Shown piece after piece: positions 1 through 8,643 of a stretch of 64,000 nt of DNA. Source of the DNA: an uncultured Mycoplasmatota bacterium (GTDB lineage: Bacteria; Bacillota_I; Bacilli_A; RF39; UBA660); contig CALEBF010000014.1 of the NCBI GenBank assembly GCA_937944975.1, positions 279,020 through 343,019 of the forward strand. The letters run 5' to 3'. How positions within the stretch are numbered: position 1 is the stretch's first letter; every line of letters starts with the position of its first letter. The notes beneath the pieces are model-generated. The model was not told the DNA's origin. It was given only the letters and a program-made list of their open reading frames with translations, and ran no database searches. The position numbers and the translations under genes are program-made.

Positions 1-2
1 AT

Positions 3-686
3 AGAGCAAGAATGGATTTGTTGCGTGAACTAGGAAATTTATATTGTCAAAAACAGGGAATAGAACCATGTAATATAGTAGAAGTGCCATTGCTACTAGA
101 TGATGCAATTATGCAGCAATGCACAATCGTTTGGGAGAATAATGAAACAATCTCATATATCGTTGTGTCAAAAGAAGCAGTGAATCGATCTTATATGATG
201 GGAGTAAAGGTACTAGAATGTATTTATCATGAATTAGATCATTTTTATATTGAACGAAAGGCATTTTATGGAATGAGCTCTAAGGAGGAATACATGGCAT
301 ATATATCGACTATGGTAGATCAGACGCCTCTCGTTCAAGACTTTTTTGTAGGGTATTTATTCTTACCAGCAGAATATCGTGCAGAAGTAAATTCATATCA
401 GAAGGTGACACAAATTTTAAAGAGTAATCCTTATGTGAATGAGACAGATGAAAATTGGTGGAGAGGATGCCAATATAATAATGCAAAAAGGGCATTAGAA
501 TCTTTTAATCAAGATCATCAAATTTATTTGACAGAATCACAAATGGTTGAGTTCATGAGATCGATGGCAGTAGATATTGTTGAAAAAAAATATGGAACTG
601 ATAGATTTTTCTCACTTGATCAGGAGGAACGTAAAAAACATAAAGAAAAAGCTAAGAGGTTTCAGTCGATTTGTGGAAGACAGTAG
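3..686 (+). CDS. HELDH-motif protein of unknown function (5'-truncated by window edge)
   Basis: I do not recognise the family. From the first in-window ATG at 12 there are 224 residues, with a short His-Glu-Leu-Asp-His motif near residues 73-77 that fits the HExxH pattern of zinc metalloproteases. The reading frame stays open to the window edge. The next gene is a paralogue in which the same motif sits about 110 residues further in, so this gene very probably begins about 110 codons upstream of the window. Shared blocks with the paralogue include the LFLP-EEY/AEY segment and the QIL-S-PY segment. There is no signal peptide in the visible part. Zinc binding and peptidase activity are inference from the motif only. 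Confidence 0.75.
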   Translation, partial: RARMDLLRELGNLYCQKQGIEPCNIVEVPLLLDDAIMQQCTIVWENNETISYIVVSKEAVNRSYMMGVKVLECIYHELDHFYIERKAFYGMSSKEEYMAYISTMVDQTPLVQDFFVGYLFLPAEYRAEVNSYQKVTQILKSNPYVNETDENWWRGCQYNNAKRALESFNQDHQIYLTESQMVEFMRSMAVDIVEKKYGTDRFFSLDQEERKKHKEKAKRFQSICGRQ

Positions 687-695
687 GTATGAATA

Positions 696-1721
696 ATGAA
701 TGAAGAATTAGAAAAAGAGTTTGGACTTGCAACGACAATCCTCCATGTACCCCTCTCTATGAGAAATGAGATATTAAAACAATATCATAGTATGGGAAAA
801 TCATTTTTACAGCAATATAAAGTATATCGATTAGATCAAGCGAATCTATTATGGGAAAAAAGTAATTTATCTCCGAAAGACTTGTTAGCATTTCAAAAAT
901 ATCTACCGTGGATTTTTGATTGTCATCCGGGATATCAGAAGATGAATTTAGATGAAAAGATAAAATTGATAGAGAATATGTTTTTAGGAAGTATTTTTCC
1001 ATATGTGAAAGTTTCTACGAGAATTCATTTAGCTCGAGAGTTGGTGCGCTTAAATTGTGAAAAAGAAAAGATGTTACCTGTAGCAATATTTGAGTCTCAA
1101 TCTATGGAGCGGTCGGAAATTGGAAGTGCGGTATTTTTGACGATTCATGATTATGAGAATGGGCGTTGCGCGATTGCTGTGAATCAGAAATTACTAAGGC
1201 AAAAGGATGCGCACGGAATTTATTATTTAGAATACATTTACCATGAATTGGATCATGTTTGTGTTTCCCAAATTCCATTTCAAGAAAACACGCCTCGAGA
1301 TATCTGCGCAAGCATTTTATCGATGCGTTTTGTAAATCAATTTAAATTGATGGATAAAGCTAAAATCCTTTATCTATTTTTACCGGAGGAATATCATGCG
1401 ATTCATAGTTCTTATAAAAAAGTATCTCAGATATTATCGGAAAGTCCATATATAACATCCTATGATTTGAAGTGGAAAGATGGGTGTTTGAAAACAATTG
1501 CAGAAAGTTATCTATCAGAGTTTAATCTTAGCAATAATGTAGATTATTCAAAAGAGGATATGCGATTACTCATCGAAGACTATCTTTTTTATGACATGAT
1601 AGAAAAATATGGAGAGGAATTTGTAACATTTTTAAGAGGCTTAGGGAAACAGGAGGAAGTAACTCATCTCCAACGGACTGCAAAAAAATATAAATCTATG
1701 TTTCAAAAAGGCGACGAATAA
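696..1721 (+). CDS. HELDH-motif protein, tandem paralogue
   Basis: This 341-residue protein is a diverged full-length paralogue of the gene just upstream, 9 bp away, so the two probably form one transcription unit. HELDH lies at residues 183-187, after a helical N-terminal region of about 110 residues that the window edge removes from the first copy. The motif fits HExxH (two His and one Glu). A third zinc ligand cannot be assigned by eye. No signal peptide or membrane segment is visible, so the protein is probably cytoplasmic. Function is unknown. A metal-dependent peptidase, or a degenerate relative, is the only suggestion the sequence makes. The stop codon lies inside a terminator hairpin. 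Confidence 0.8.
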   Translation: MNEELEKEFGLATTILHVPLSMRNEILKQYHSMGKSFLQQYKVYRLDQANLLWEKSNLSPKDLLAFQKYLPWIFDCHPGYQKMNLDEKIKLIENMFLGSIFPYVKVSTRIHLARELVRLNCEKEKMLPVAIFESQSMERSEIGSAVFLTIHDYENGRCAIAVNQKLLRQKDAHGIYYLEYIYHELDHVCVSQIPFQENTPRDICASILSMRFVNQFKLMDKAKILYLFLPEEYHAIHSSYKKVSQILSESPYITSYDLKWKDGCLKTIAESYLSEFNLSNNVDYSKEDMRLLIEDYLFYDMIEKYGEEFVTFLRGLGKQEEVTHLQRTAKKYKSMFQKGDE

Positions 1722-1731
1722 GTTGCCTTTT
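1706..1731 (+). terminator. Intrinsic terminator after the HELDH pair
   Basis: A 10-bp stem (AAAAGGCGAC with GTTGCCTTTT, one G-U pair) overlaps the stop codon of the preceding gene. It separates the HELDH pair from the next operon. Confidence 0.7.
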
Positions 1732-1737
1732 CTTCGA

Positions 1738-1766
1738 TTGACAAGGATAATTTTGTTTGATACGAT
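1738..1766 (+). promoter_or_regulatory. Promoter of the MBOAT-like/DHHW-like operon
   Basis: TTGACA, a 17-nt spacer and TACGAT lie about 30 bp upstream of the next start codon. Confidence 0.7.
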
Positions 1767-1796
1767 AACCTATAGATCATGGAAGGAAGTTAGAGT

Positions 1797-3089
1797 ATGA
1801 TTGAAATGATGTATTTGCTTTGTCTTGGTATTTTACCTTTGATATATATGCTATCTTGCTGGTTTCCAAAAGGAAAAACTTGGATTCTTTTTCTCGGTAG
1901 TATCCTCTGTTGGTTTATCATTTCACCAGTAGTTTCCCTTGTGATGGTTGGAATGTTTCTCACTTCGTGGGGAGGTAGCAGATGGTTATACCAAATTCGG
2001 GTCGATCGAAGAAAGAAAGAACTCATTTTTCTATCGGAAATGTTACTATACTTTATTTTGTGGAATATTCTATGGGGAAGTGGAGCGTTTCAGGAGTTTT
2101 TCTTAGGTTCTATTTCACTTCTACTTGTTTTCTTGCATGCAATGAAATATAGTATCGATGTTTTTCAAGGACGTATCATACCTGTAAAAGAAATAGATTT
2201 ATATGGATTTTATCTGATTGGATTCCCACGTATTTGGATTTCTCGTTATATGGAGTATTCAAAATTTAAAAGGCTTTATCATAAAGATGTGACATGGGAA
2301 CAATTTAAAAATGGGGGAAAGCGTTTCTTTTTCGGAATGTGTCGTGCGATATTGCTTGGAATGGTTGGAATTGAGATCGTACGATATTTGATCTCACATC
2401 TGATGGAGCGATCTGTTTTCACGTTATGGATCTTTTTACCACTTTTCGTTCTCTCTTGTTATCATATTTGGATCGGTCTTCGCCAACTATCGGATGGACT
2501 ATGGATGATGGCAGGATTAGAATTAAAAAAAGAGAAAAGTACAGTCAGTTTCTTACAGCCACTTCACAAATTTGTGATCGCCCTTTATCCGTCGTTGTTA
2601 TCACATATCCCAATTCAATATGAGAATGGTTGGAGTAGGAAGTATGCACTATCAATCGCTTGTCTTACAGCTTTATTTGCCTTCTGTTTGTATCCGAGTT
2701 TTGCGTTTCTTTGGGGCGGCATGATTCTTGGGATCCTCGTTAGTTGTGATGCGATTCCATGGGTACAAAAACGACCTAGATGGATGCGTTATACGATTTA
2801 TCTTATTATAGTAAGTATCGTCGCACTATTCCTATTAGGTGCAGATGGTATGACGTATTTAAAAGCAATGATTGGATTAGAACATCTTCCTTTGATAGGA
2901 AGTATGACGTTATATCAAATCTTACAATATGGATTATTCTATCTAGTTACGATTTTATGTGCGATTCCATGGAGGAAAAAGAAGATAGAAAATAAATGGC
3001 TTGCACGGCTCATGACAATTTTGATGATTCTTATCTCAATTCTTCTTTTCGTTCTTTTATGTGTTTGTTTTTGGCAGGTGAGTGTATGA
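1797..3089 (+). CDS. AlgI/MBOAT-like polytopic membrane protein lacking the catalytic histidine
   Basis: This 430-residue protein has about ten hydrophobic segments. Residues about 140-190 (a FP-x-IWISRYMEY block followed by a T-x-E-x-F-x-x-GGKRFFFG block) match the MBOAT/AlgI pattern 'FPxxxxGPxxRY ... GLxRFxxGL'. The family normally acetylates cell-surface polymers and uses an invariant His in an LWHG motif. Here the equivalent stretch (about residue 303) reads FLWGGMILG, with Gly in place of His. The usual FWRRWH block is also replaced, near residue 254. The protein is therefore probably not a standard acetyltransferase. Its stop overlaps the start of the DHHW-like gene by 4 bp (ATGA), which implies translational coupling. 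Confidence 0.7.
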   Translation: MIEMMYLLCLGILPLIYMLSCWFPKGKTWILFLGSILCWFIISPVVSLVMVGMFLTSWGGSRWLYQIRVDRRKKELIFLSEMLLYFILWNILWGSGAFQEFFLGSISLLLVFLHAMKYSIDVFQGRIIPVKEIDLYGFYLIGFPRIWISRYMEYSKFKRLYHKDVTWEQFKNGGKRFFFGMCRAILLGMVGIEIVRYLISHLMERSVFTLWIFLPLFVLSCYHIWIGLRQLSDGLWMMAGLELKKEKSTVSFLQPLHKFVIALYPSLLSHIPIQYENGWSRKYALSIACLTALFAFCLYPSFAFLWGGMILGILVSCDAIPWVQKRPRWMRYTIYLIIVSIVALFLLGADGMTYLKAMIGLEHLPLIGSMTLYQILQYGLFYLVTILCAIPWRKKKIENKWLARLMTILMILISILLFVLLCVCFWQVSV

Positions 3090-4186
3090 AAGATAAATTG
3101 AAAATTACGATTTCTTTAATTCCGCTACTCGTCTTATTTTATTTATCGTTGGGCAGTGAAAACTATTCAAGTGAAGAAGATAAAAAGTTAGAACATAAGC
3201 CTAACCTTACGATGACGGAAGTATGGAATGGAAATTATGCAAGAGACTATCAAAGTTATCTGCAAGATCATTTTCCACTCCGTACGACGTTTCGCAAGAT
3301 CGCAACCAATGTAGAACAGGCATTCGGGATAAAAGAGAAAAATGATGTTTATTTTGGAAAACAGGATCAATTAGTAGAAAAGACAATGCCTCAGGCGAAT
3401 GGAAAGAAAATGATTCAAACATTAAATAAAGTTCAGGAAAAATTTAACTATATCAATAGTTCATTGATGTTGATTCCATCGAAATCAAGTATCTATAAAG
3501 AGTATTTACCCGATCATGTATCTAGTTCGGAGTTAGAAGAGATGAATGAGTTATATTATAATCTCGCAATTAACGATATCAATTTTGTTCAGAAATGGAA
3601 AGAAAAGAAAAATGATTACCCACTTTACTATCGAACGGATTTTACTTGGACGAGTTATGGGGCGTATTATGCTTACTTAGAATATTGTGAAAAAAACGAT
3701 ATCGAGTCAGTCTCGATGACAGAATATGAAATTAAAAAGGTATCAGAAACATACTATGGGGACTTATATTATAAGACGTTAGACGGAACGATTCCTGCAG
3801 ATACGATTTATCAATTTTCGAAAGCAGAACCGAAGTATCAAGTTTCTTATACGAAAAAAGAGCACGAGAAAGATACGTTTTATCAGAATGATTATTTAAA
3901 ACAGGTTCATAAAAAAGGATTCTTTTTAGGTGAGGGGGATGGAGAAATCACAATTACCAATCCTGAAGTTCATAATGGAAAAGAACTTTTGATCGTCAAA
4001 GATGATAGTGGAAACGAAATTGTTCCATTTCTAAGTCAACATTATGAAAAAGTATATGTGTTAAATATCGACAAGGCAAAGAATTTAAGTGATTGGGTAA
4101 AAGATCATGAAAAAGTTACAGATCTTCTTTATATTGCAACGATGAATCATATCGATCAAAACAAAGCATGGTTAGAAATTAGGTGA
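3086..4186 (+). CDS. DHHW/AlgX-like surface protein with degenerate catalytic motifs
   Basis: This 366-residue protein has an N-terminal membrane anchor (residues 5-22). Its start at 3086 overlaps the MBOAT-like stop (ATGA). The N-terminal part matches DHHW-family proteins, the SGNH-hydrolase-like partners of AlgI-type acetyltransferases. The signature that normally reads TDHHW is TDFTW at about residues 184-188, so the catalytic His is missing. The downstream KDSYxN block is KDDSGN at about 305-310, followed by a conserved PFLSQHY, so the family Ser position is Asp. It probably acts outside the membrane with the MBOAT-like protein, as a structural or binding factor rather than a hydrolase. 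Confidence 0.75.
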   Translation: MKDKLKITISLIPLLVLFYLSLGSENYSSEEDKKLEHKPNLTMTEVWNGNYARDYQSYLQDHFPLRTTFRKIATNVEQAFGIKEKNDVYFGKQDQLVEKTMPQANGKKMIQTLNKVQEKFNYINSSLMLIPSKSSIYKEYLPDHVSSSELEEMNELYYNLAINDINFVQKWKEKKNDYPLYYRTDFTWTSYGAYYAYLEYCEKNDIESVSMTEYEIKKVSETYYGDLYYKTLDGTIPADTIYQFSKAEPKYQVSYTKKEHEKDTFYQNDYLKQVHKKGFFLGEGDGEITITNPEVHNGKELLIVKDDSGNEIVPFLSQHYEKVYVLNIDKAKNLSDWVKDHEKVTDLLYIATMNHIDQNKAWLEIR

Positions 4187-4190
4187 TAAA

Positions 4191-4613
4191 ATGAAAAAAG
4201 GTATAGTTGTAGTAATTGTTTTATTGGTGTTATGTAGCGTGATGGCAGTGGGATTTGAAATATGGACGAAATACCAAGATCATGCGAAGCAAGTAGTAGA
4301 AAAAAGGAATGAAACAGAAAATCAGACATATGAACTTATGGCAACTCAATTTTTAGAGAGTTTAAAACAAGATATTGAGATGAAAGGATTATATGGAGAG
4401 ACGGAAAGTCTCGACAAGATTCGAAACGATTATGAATGGACTTTAGACTTGAAAGGAAAAAAGCCTGACTGTATGGATTTGATACAAGTGGAAGGATATT
4501 TCAGTGGTGCTTTGTTTTTCGATGATAAGCAAATTACTCTTGTAGATAGCAAAGTGATCAAGGTAGCAGAAAAGAATGAACAGACGTATCAAGCGTGTTT
4601 AAATATGTCGTAA
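4191..4613 (+). CDS. Small membrane-anchored protein, unknown
   Basis: This 140-residue protein has one N-terminal membrane segment (residues 5-24) and a charged extracytoplasmic domain with a coiled-coil-like start. It lies 4 bp after the DHHW-like gene, preceded by GGTGATAAA, so it is the third gene of that operon. I do not recognise the family. A role beside the MBOAT-like/DHHW-like pair in the cell envelope is inferred from position only. Two cysteines (C97 and C136, approximately) could form a disulfide. Confidence 0.7.
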   Translation: MKKGIVVVIVLLVLCSVMAVGFEIWTKYQDHAKQVVEKRNETENQTYELMATQFLESLKQDIEMKGLYGETESLDKIRNDYEWTLDLKGKKPDCMDLIQVEGYFSGALFFDDKQITLVDSKVIKVAEKNEQTYQACLNMS

Positions 4614-4618
4614 AAATT

Positions 4619-4660
4619 AGACTTCTTCGTTATTTTTTGATATAATGTAGAAGTCTTTTT
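4619..4660 (+). terminator. Terminator hairpin with a promoter -10 in its loop
   Basis: AGACTTCT pairs with AGAAGTCT and is followed by five T. A perfect TATAAT (4641-4646) lies in the loop, in front of the RNase J gene, so termination and initiation elements are nested. Confidence 0.65.
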
Positions 4661-4690
4661 ATATACAAATAAAAAAAGAAAGGAGAAAAC

Positions 4691-6337
4691 ATGAGTAAAA
4701 TAAAAATATTCAGTTTAGGTGGACTAAACGAAATTGGAAAAAACATGTATGTGGTCGAAGTAGACCAAGATATATTTGTATTTGATGCGGGACTAAAATA
4801 TGCGGATGACTTCATGTTAGGAGTCGATTACATTTTACCTAATTACGATTATTTAAAAGAAAATGAGAAAAGAATTCAAGGAATTTTCCTAACCCATGGA
4901 CACGATGAACAAATGGGTGCGATTCCTGATATGTTATCGGAGTTAAAACAAGTAAAAGTATATGGAACTCCATTTACATTAGAAATGTTAAAACCACAAT
5001 TATTAGAAGACGGGCTAAAATTAGATCAATTAGTTGAGTTAAAACCACATCGCAAGATTAAATTTGGAAAGAATAGCGTCTTTCCAATTAGTGTGACACA
5101 CTCAGTTCCAGATGCGGTTGGATATGTATTAAATACACCGGATGGTGCGATTGTATATACGGGAAACTTTGTATTTGATCCAACGATGATTGGACCATAT
5201 AAAACGGATATCGGGAAATTAGCATACGTAGGAAAGCAAGGGGTTCTTTGCTTGATGAGTGAATCTCTCTATGCACCGAGAAAGGGATATACATCTCCAA
5301 ATCATCGAATCACACCAATTTTAAGTGAGACGATCAATAAGAAAGACGGACGTATTTTATGTAGTATTTTTTCATCTAACTTGTATCGAATTCAAGAAGT
5401 ATTGAATGTCTTAATGAAGACGGATCGCAACGTAGTGATCGTAGGAAAGAGACTAGAAAATACGATTATGAAAGCGATCGATATGAAGTATGTAAAGTTT
5501 GATAAGAATAGAATCAAATCGATTCGTCAGGTCAACGATGAAAATATCTTCGTACTAATTTCAGATGAAAGAGAAAAACAATTTTCTAACATGGATCGTA
5601 TCGTAAAAGGATACGACAAGTTTGTAAAGATCAAAGATACGGATACAGTTGTATTTGCTTCACCAGTTTATGAAGGTCTTGAGAAGAGTGCGACACGTAT
5701 TTTTGATAGAATCGCTCAAATTGGTGCGGATTTAGTAATCTTACCAACGAAAAAATATTTGGATCATCATGCTTCTAGTGAAGATTTGATGATGATGATC
5801 GATTTGATCAATCCAAAATACTATATGCCAGTCATTGGAGATTACAGGGATCAAGTAGAAAATGCGAAAGTCGCCTATGCGATTGGTATGAAAGAAGAAA
5901 ACGTATTATTAAAACTAAACGGACAAGTGGTAACATTTGAAAATGGAGAATATATCGACACGAACGAAAAGGTAAAAGTAGACGATGTTTTAGTTGATGG
6001 AAAGACAGCTGGAGATATTGGCGACCTTGTATTAAAAGATCGTGAGTTACTAAGTGATAATGGAATCGTCTTAGTATGTGCGACATTGGATAAAGCAAGC
6101 AAGAAAATTTTAGCAGGACCAGAAATTTTAACAAGAGGATTTGTATACGTAAAAGATAATATTGATTTAATCAAGGAAGCTGAGAAAATTTCACTTGCTG
6201 TGATAGAAGAAAACATCAAACCAAATTATGTCGATTTCAATAAGATCAAAAATGGAGTACGTGATAAGCTTGGAAAATATCTATACCAGGCAACAGAATG
6301 TAAGCCGATGATACTTATTGTGATTCAAGAAGTATAG
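4691..6337 (+). CDS. rnjB: RNase J-family protein with a degenerate active site (J2-like)
   Basis: This 548-residue metallo-beta-lactamase/beta-CASP protein has the full RNase J architecture, with the LSxSxY/A-type, HHAS and PVIGDYR blocks and a C-terminal domain. RNase J degrades and matures RNA, with 5'-exonuclease and endonuclease activity. The metal motif HxHxDH is altered: residues 69-74 read HGHDEQ, so Asp is Glu and the last His is Gln. The Asp of the TGDF block is Asn (TGNF). The second-motif His (THSVPDA) is kept. By analogy with Bacillus J2 it may be a poorly active partner of a catalytically competent RNase J encoded elsewhere. The Shine-Dalgarno AGAAAGGAG supports this start. Confidence 0.9.
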   Translation: MSKIKIFSLGGLNEIGKNMYVVEVDQDIFVFDAGLKYADDFMLGVDYILPNYDYLKENEKRIQGIFLTHGHDEQMGAIPDMLSELKQVKVYGTPFTLEMLKPQLLEDGLKLDQLVELKPHRKIKFGKNSVFPISVTHSVPDAVGYVLNTPDGAIVYTGNFVFDPTMIGPYKTDIGKLAYVGKQGVLCLMSESLYAPRKGYTSPNHRITPILSETINKKDGRILCSIFSSNLYRIQEVLNVLMKTDRNVVIVGKRLENTIMKAIDMKYVKFDKNRIKSIRQVNDENIFVLISDEREKQFSNMDRIVKGYDKFVKIKDTDTVVFASPVYEGLEKSATRIFDRIAQIGADLVILPTKKYLDHHASSEDLMMMIDLINPKYYMPVIGDYRDQVENAKVAYAIGMKEENVLLKLNGQVVTFENGEYIDTNEKVKVDDVLVDGKTAGDIGDLVLKDRELLSDNGIVLVCATLDKASKKILAGPEILTRGFVYVKDNIDLIKEAEKISLAVIEENIKPNYVDFNKIKNGVRDKLGKYLYQATECKPMILIVIQEV

Positions 6338-6360
6338 AGACACTTTGCGTGTTTCTTTTC
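6337..6360 (+). terminator. Weak hairpin between rnjB and the next gene
   Basis: AGACAC pairs with GTGTTT, followed by TCTTTTCTT. The hairpin is short and could only partly terminate, so rnjB and the next gene may be cotranscribed. Confidence 0.35.
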
Positions 6361-6379
6361 TTGAAACAGGAGGAAAATA

Positions 6380-7138
6380 ATGAAACAGGGATTAAAGAAT
6401 TATTTAAAGATCCAACGTAGTGACGTTTTAATCGAATTTATTTCGGACGGAAAGAATCAAACGCCTGATATCGTAGATGAGATTGCTAATATAATTGTTG
6501 AAAGAAACAATAAAGAAGATATGATAGCACTTGCTTCTATCGTAAAGGGAAGCTATTTAGAAAAAATTAAAAGAATCGCAATCAACAGAAAAGATATCGA
6601 TTTTATCGTAAGAGTCGCAACGATTCCAAACGTGGATTGGAAAAATTTAGAAGATGCGATGATTGCAATCCTCTTAGAAAAACAAGAAAAGAGAGAAGGT
6701 ATTCCTAGCGATGAATTATATATGACAACAATTTTTTATAAAAATATGTTAGATGCCGATATCAGTAAGATAGAAAATATTATGTTGCAAAGTGAAAATT
6801 ATAGTGCGATGGCATGTTTTGTTAGCAACGTTCCAGGTGCCCACATAGAGAAGTTTGAACAAGTTGTATTAGCGACGGGACGTGTTCGAATTTTAAGACA
6901 ATGGAAAGAATTAGTAGAATTTGTCTCTCCAAGGTTCGATCGAAAATTAGAAGAACTAGAACACGATTTCAACAAGAATATAAATTTTTTAAAAAATTGG
7001 ATGGAGCATAATGAAGAAACAGATGAAAGATGGCAATCGGTAGAGAGAATTTCATCGGAGATACTTTCTTCAAAGAAAGCAGAACAACCTGCAAAACCAC
7101 CAAGACAAAAAATATTTCCTTTTTGGAAGAGAAAATAG
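6380..7138 (+). CDS. Unknown cytoplasmic helical protein
   Basis: This 252-residue, probably all-helical protein has no signal peptide or membrane segment. Repeated Ile/Ala-rich helices suggest a HEAT-like or armadillo-like solenoid over residues 20-200. The C-terminus is a proline/lysine tail ending in FPFWKRK. I do not recognise the family. It lies between rnjB and miaB, both RNA-metabolism genes, and is preceded by an AGGAGG site. A scaffold role in RNA processing is possible but is only a positional guess. Confidence 0.75.
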   Translation: MKQGLKNYLKIQRSDVLIEFISDGKNQTPDIVDEIANIIVERNNKEDMIALASIVKGSYLEKIKRIAINRKDIDFIVRVATIPNVDWKNLEDAMIAILLEKQEKREGIPSDELYMTTIFYKNMLDADISKIENIMLQSENYSAMACFVSNVPGAHIEKFEQVVLATGRVRILRQWKELVEFVSPRFDRKLEELEHDFNKNINFLKNWMEHNEETDERWQSVERISSEILSSKKAEQPAKPPRQKIFPFWKRK

Positions 7139-7159
7139 AAGTAGAAAATGGGTGATAAC

Positions 7160-8581
7160 ATGAAGTTACCAAATTTAAAAGAAGCGCAAAAGCGCACGAA
7201 ACAAGAAGTGTTAGTAAAGACGAATGAATATATTGTTGAAAAGCATTTACAACATTTTGGACAAGGGAAAAAATATTTTATTAAGACGTATGGATGTCAA
7301 ATGAACGAACATGATACGGAGAACATCAAAGCAATTTTAGAAGATATGTCTTACGAAGAGACTGATCGCATGGAAGATGCTGATTTAATTCTTTTAAATA
7401 CTTGCGCGATTCGTGAAAATGCTCATAACAAAGTATTTGGAATGATCGGAAGAATCAAACATCTGAAAGAAGAAAAGCCAGACTTAGTAGCAGGTATTTG
7501 TGGGTGTATGGCACAAGAGGAAGTCGTTGTAGATGAAATCTTAAAGAAATATCGCTTTCTAGATCTTGTCTTTGGAACGCATAATATTCATAAACTTCCA
7601 ACGATTCTAGAACATGCTTTCCAAAATCCAAAGACAGAAGTAGACGTGTTATCGATGGAAGGAGACATCATCGAAAATGTCCCTGTCAAACGTGACAATA
7701 AATATAAGGCATGGGTGAATATCATGTATGGGTGTGATAAGTTCTGTACTTATTGCATCGTTCCTTATACGAGAGGAAAGCAGAGAAGTAGAAAGCCTGA
7801 GTACATTTTAAGCGAAGTAAAAGAACTTGTAAAAGATGGATATCAGGAAGTAACGTTACTTGGACAAAATGTAAATGCGTATGGAAAAGACTTGGAAATG
7901 GATTATGGAATGGAACAATTGTTAGAAGACGTTGCAAAAACAGGTATTGCACGTGTTCGATTTGTAACGAGCCATCCATGGGATTTTACTGATGGTATGA
8001 TTGATGTAATTTCAAAATACGATAATATCATGCCATATATTCATCTTCCTCTACAAAGCGGAAGTAACCGCATTTTAAAATTAATGGGAAGACGTTATAC
8101 GAAAGAATCTTATTTGGAGCTTTATCATAAATTGAAAAAGGCAATGCCATATTCTTCGATTACAACAGATATCATTGTTGGTTTCCCAGGTGAGACAGAG
8201 GAGGATTTTCAAGATACACTAGATGTATACGAGGAATGTAAATACGATTCAGCATTTACGTTTATCTTTTCTCCGCGAGTTGGAACGCCAGCATGTAGAA
8301 TGCAGGATGACGTTAGCTTAGAAGTAAAGAACGAGCGACTCCATCGTTTAAATGAAGTTGTCAATCGTTACTCTAAAATCGCGAATGATCGTTACCTTGG
8401 AAAAGTTGTACCTGTTTTATTAGAAGGTCATAGTGAAAATAATCACGATATGTTGATGGGATATACCGACACGATGAAATTAGTGAATGTCAAAGGAGAT
8501 CCGAAAGATATCGGTACGATTCAAAACGTAAAAATTACAGATGTGAAAACATGGAGTATGGATGGAAAAGTTGTAAAGTAA
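7160..8581 (+). CDS. miaB: tRNA-2-methylthio-N6-dimethylallyladenosine synthase MiaB
   Basis: MiaB is a radical-SAM methylthiotransferase that modifies A37 of tRNAs reading UNN codons. The 473-residue protein has the N-terminal UPF0004 cysteines (YGCQMN, NTCAIRENA, CGCM), the radical-SAM cluster motif CxxxCxxC in CDKFCTYC, the PYTRG block and a C-terminal TRAM domain. I place the start at 7160 because GGGTGA lies just upstream. An in-frame ATG at 7148 would put the ribosome site inside the gene. It needs Fe-S assembly, which the SUF genes later in the window would supply. Confidence 0.95.
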   Translation: MKLPNLKEAQKRTKQEVLVKTNEYIVEKHLQHFGQGKKYFIKTYGCQMNEHDTENIKAILEDMSYEETDRMEDADLILLNTCAIRENAHNKVFGMIGRIKHLKEEKPDLVAGICGCMAQEEVVVDEILKKYRFLDLVFGTHNIHKLPTILEHAFQNPKTEVDVLSMEGDIIENVPVKRDNKYKAWVNIMYGCDKFCTYCIVPYTRGKQRSRKPEYILSEVKELVKDGYQEVTLLGQNVNAYGKDLEMDYGMEQLLEDVAKTGIARVRFVTSHPWDFTDGMIDVISKYDNIMPYIHLPLQSGSNRILKLMGRRYTKESYLELYHKLKKAMPYSSITTDIIVGFPGETEEDFQDTLDVYEECKYDSAFTFIFSPRVGTPACRMQDDVSLEVKNERLHRLNEVVNRYSKIANDRYLGKVVPVLLEGHSENNHDMLMGYTDTMKLVNVKGDPKDIGTIQNVKITDVKTWSMDGKVVK

Positions 8582-8596
8582 TTTACAACTTTTTTT
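8570..8596 (+). terminator. Terminator of miaB
   Basis: GTTGTAAA pairs with TTTACAAC and is followed by seven T. The stem contains the last codons and stop of miaB. Confidence 0.85.
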
Positions 8597-8623
8597 GTAT
8601 GATTCAGGATTTCTTGTTATACT
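8595..8623 (+). promoter_or_regulatory. Promoter of ldh
   Basis: TTGTAT, a 17-nt spacer and TATACT start directly in the T-run of the miaB terminator. Confidence 0.7.
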
Positions 8624-8643
8624 AAAAGTAGGGGGAACGAGTT

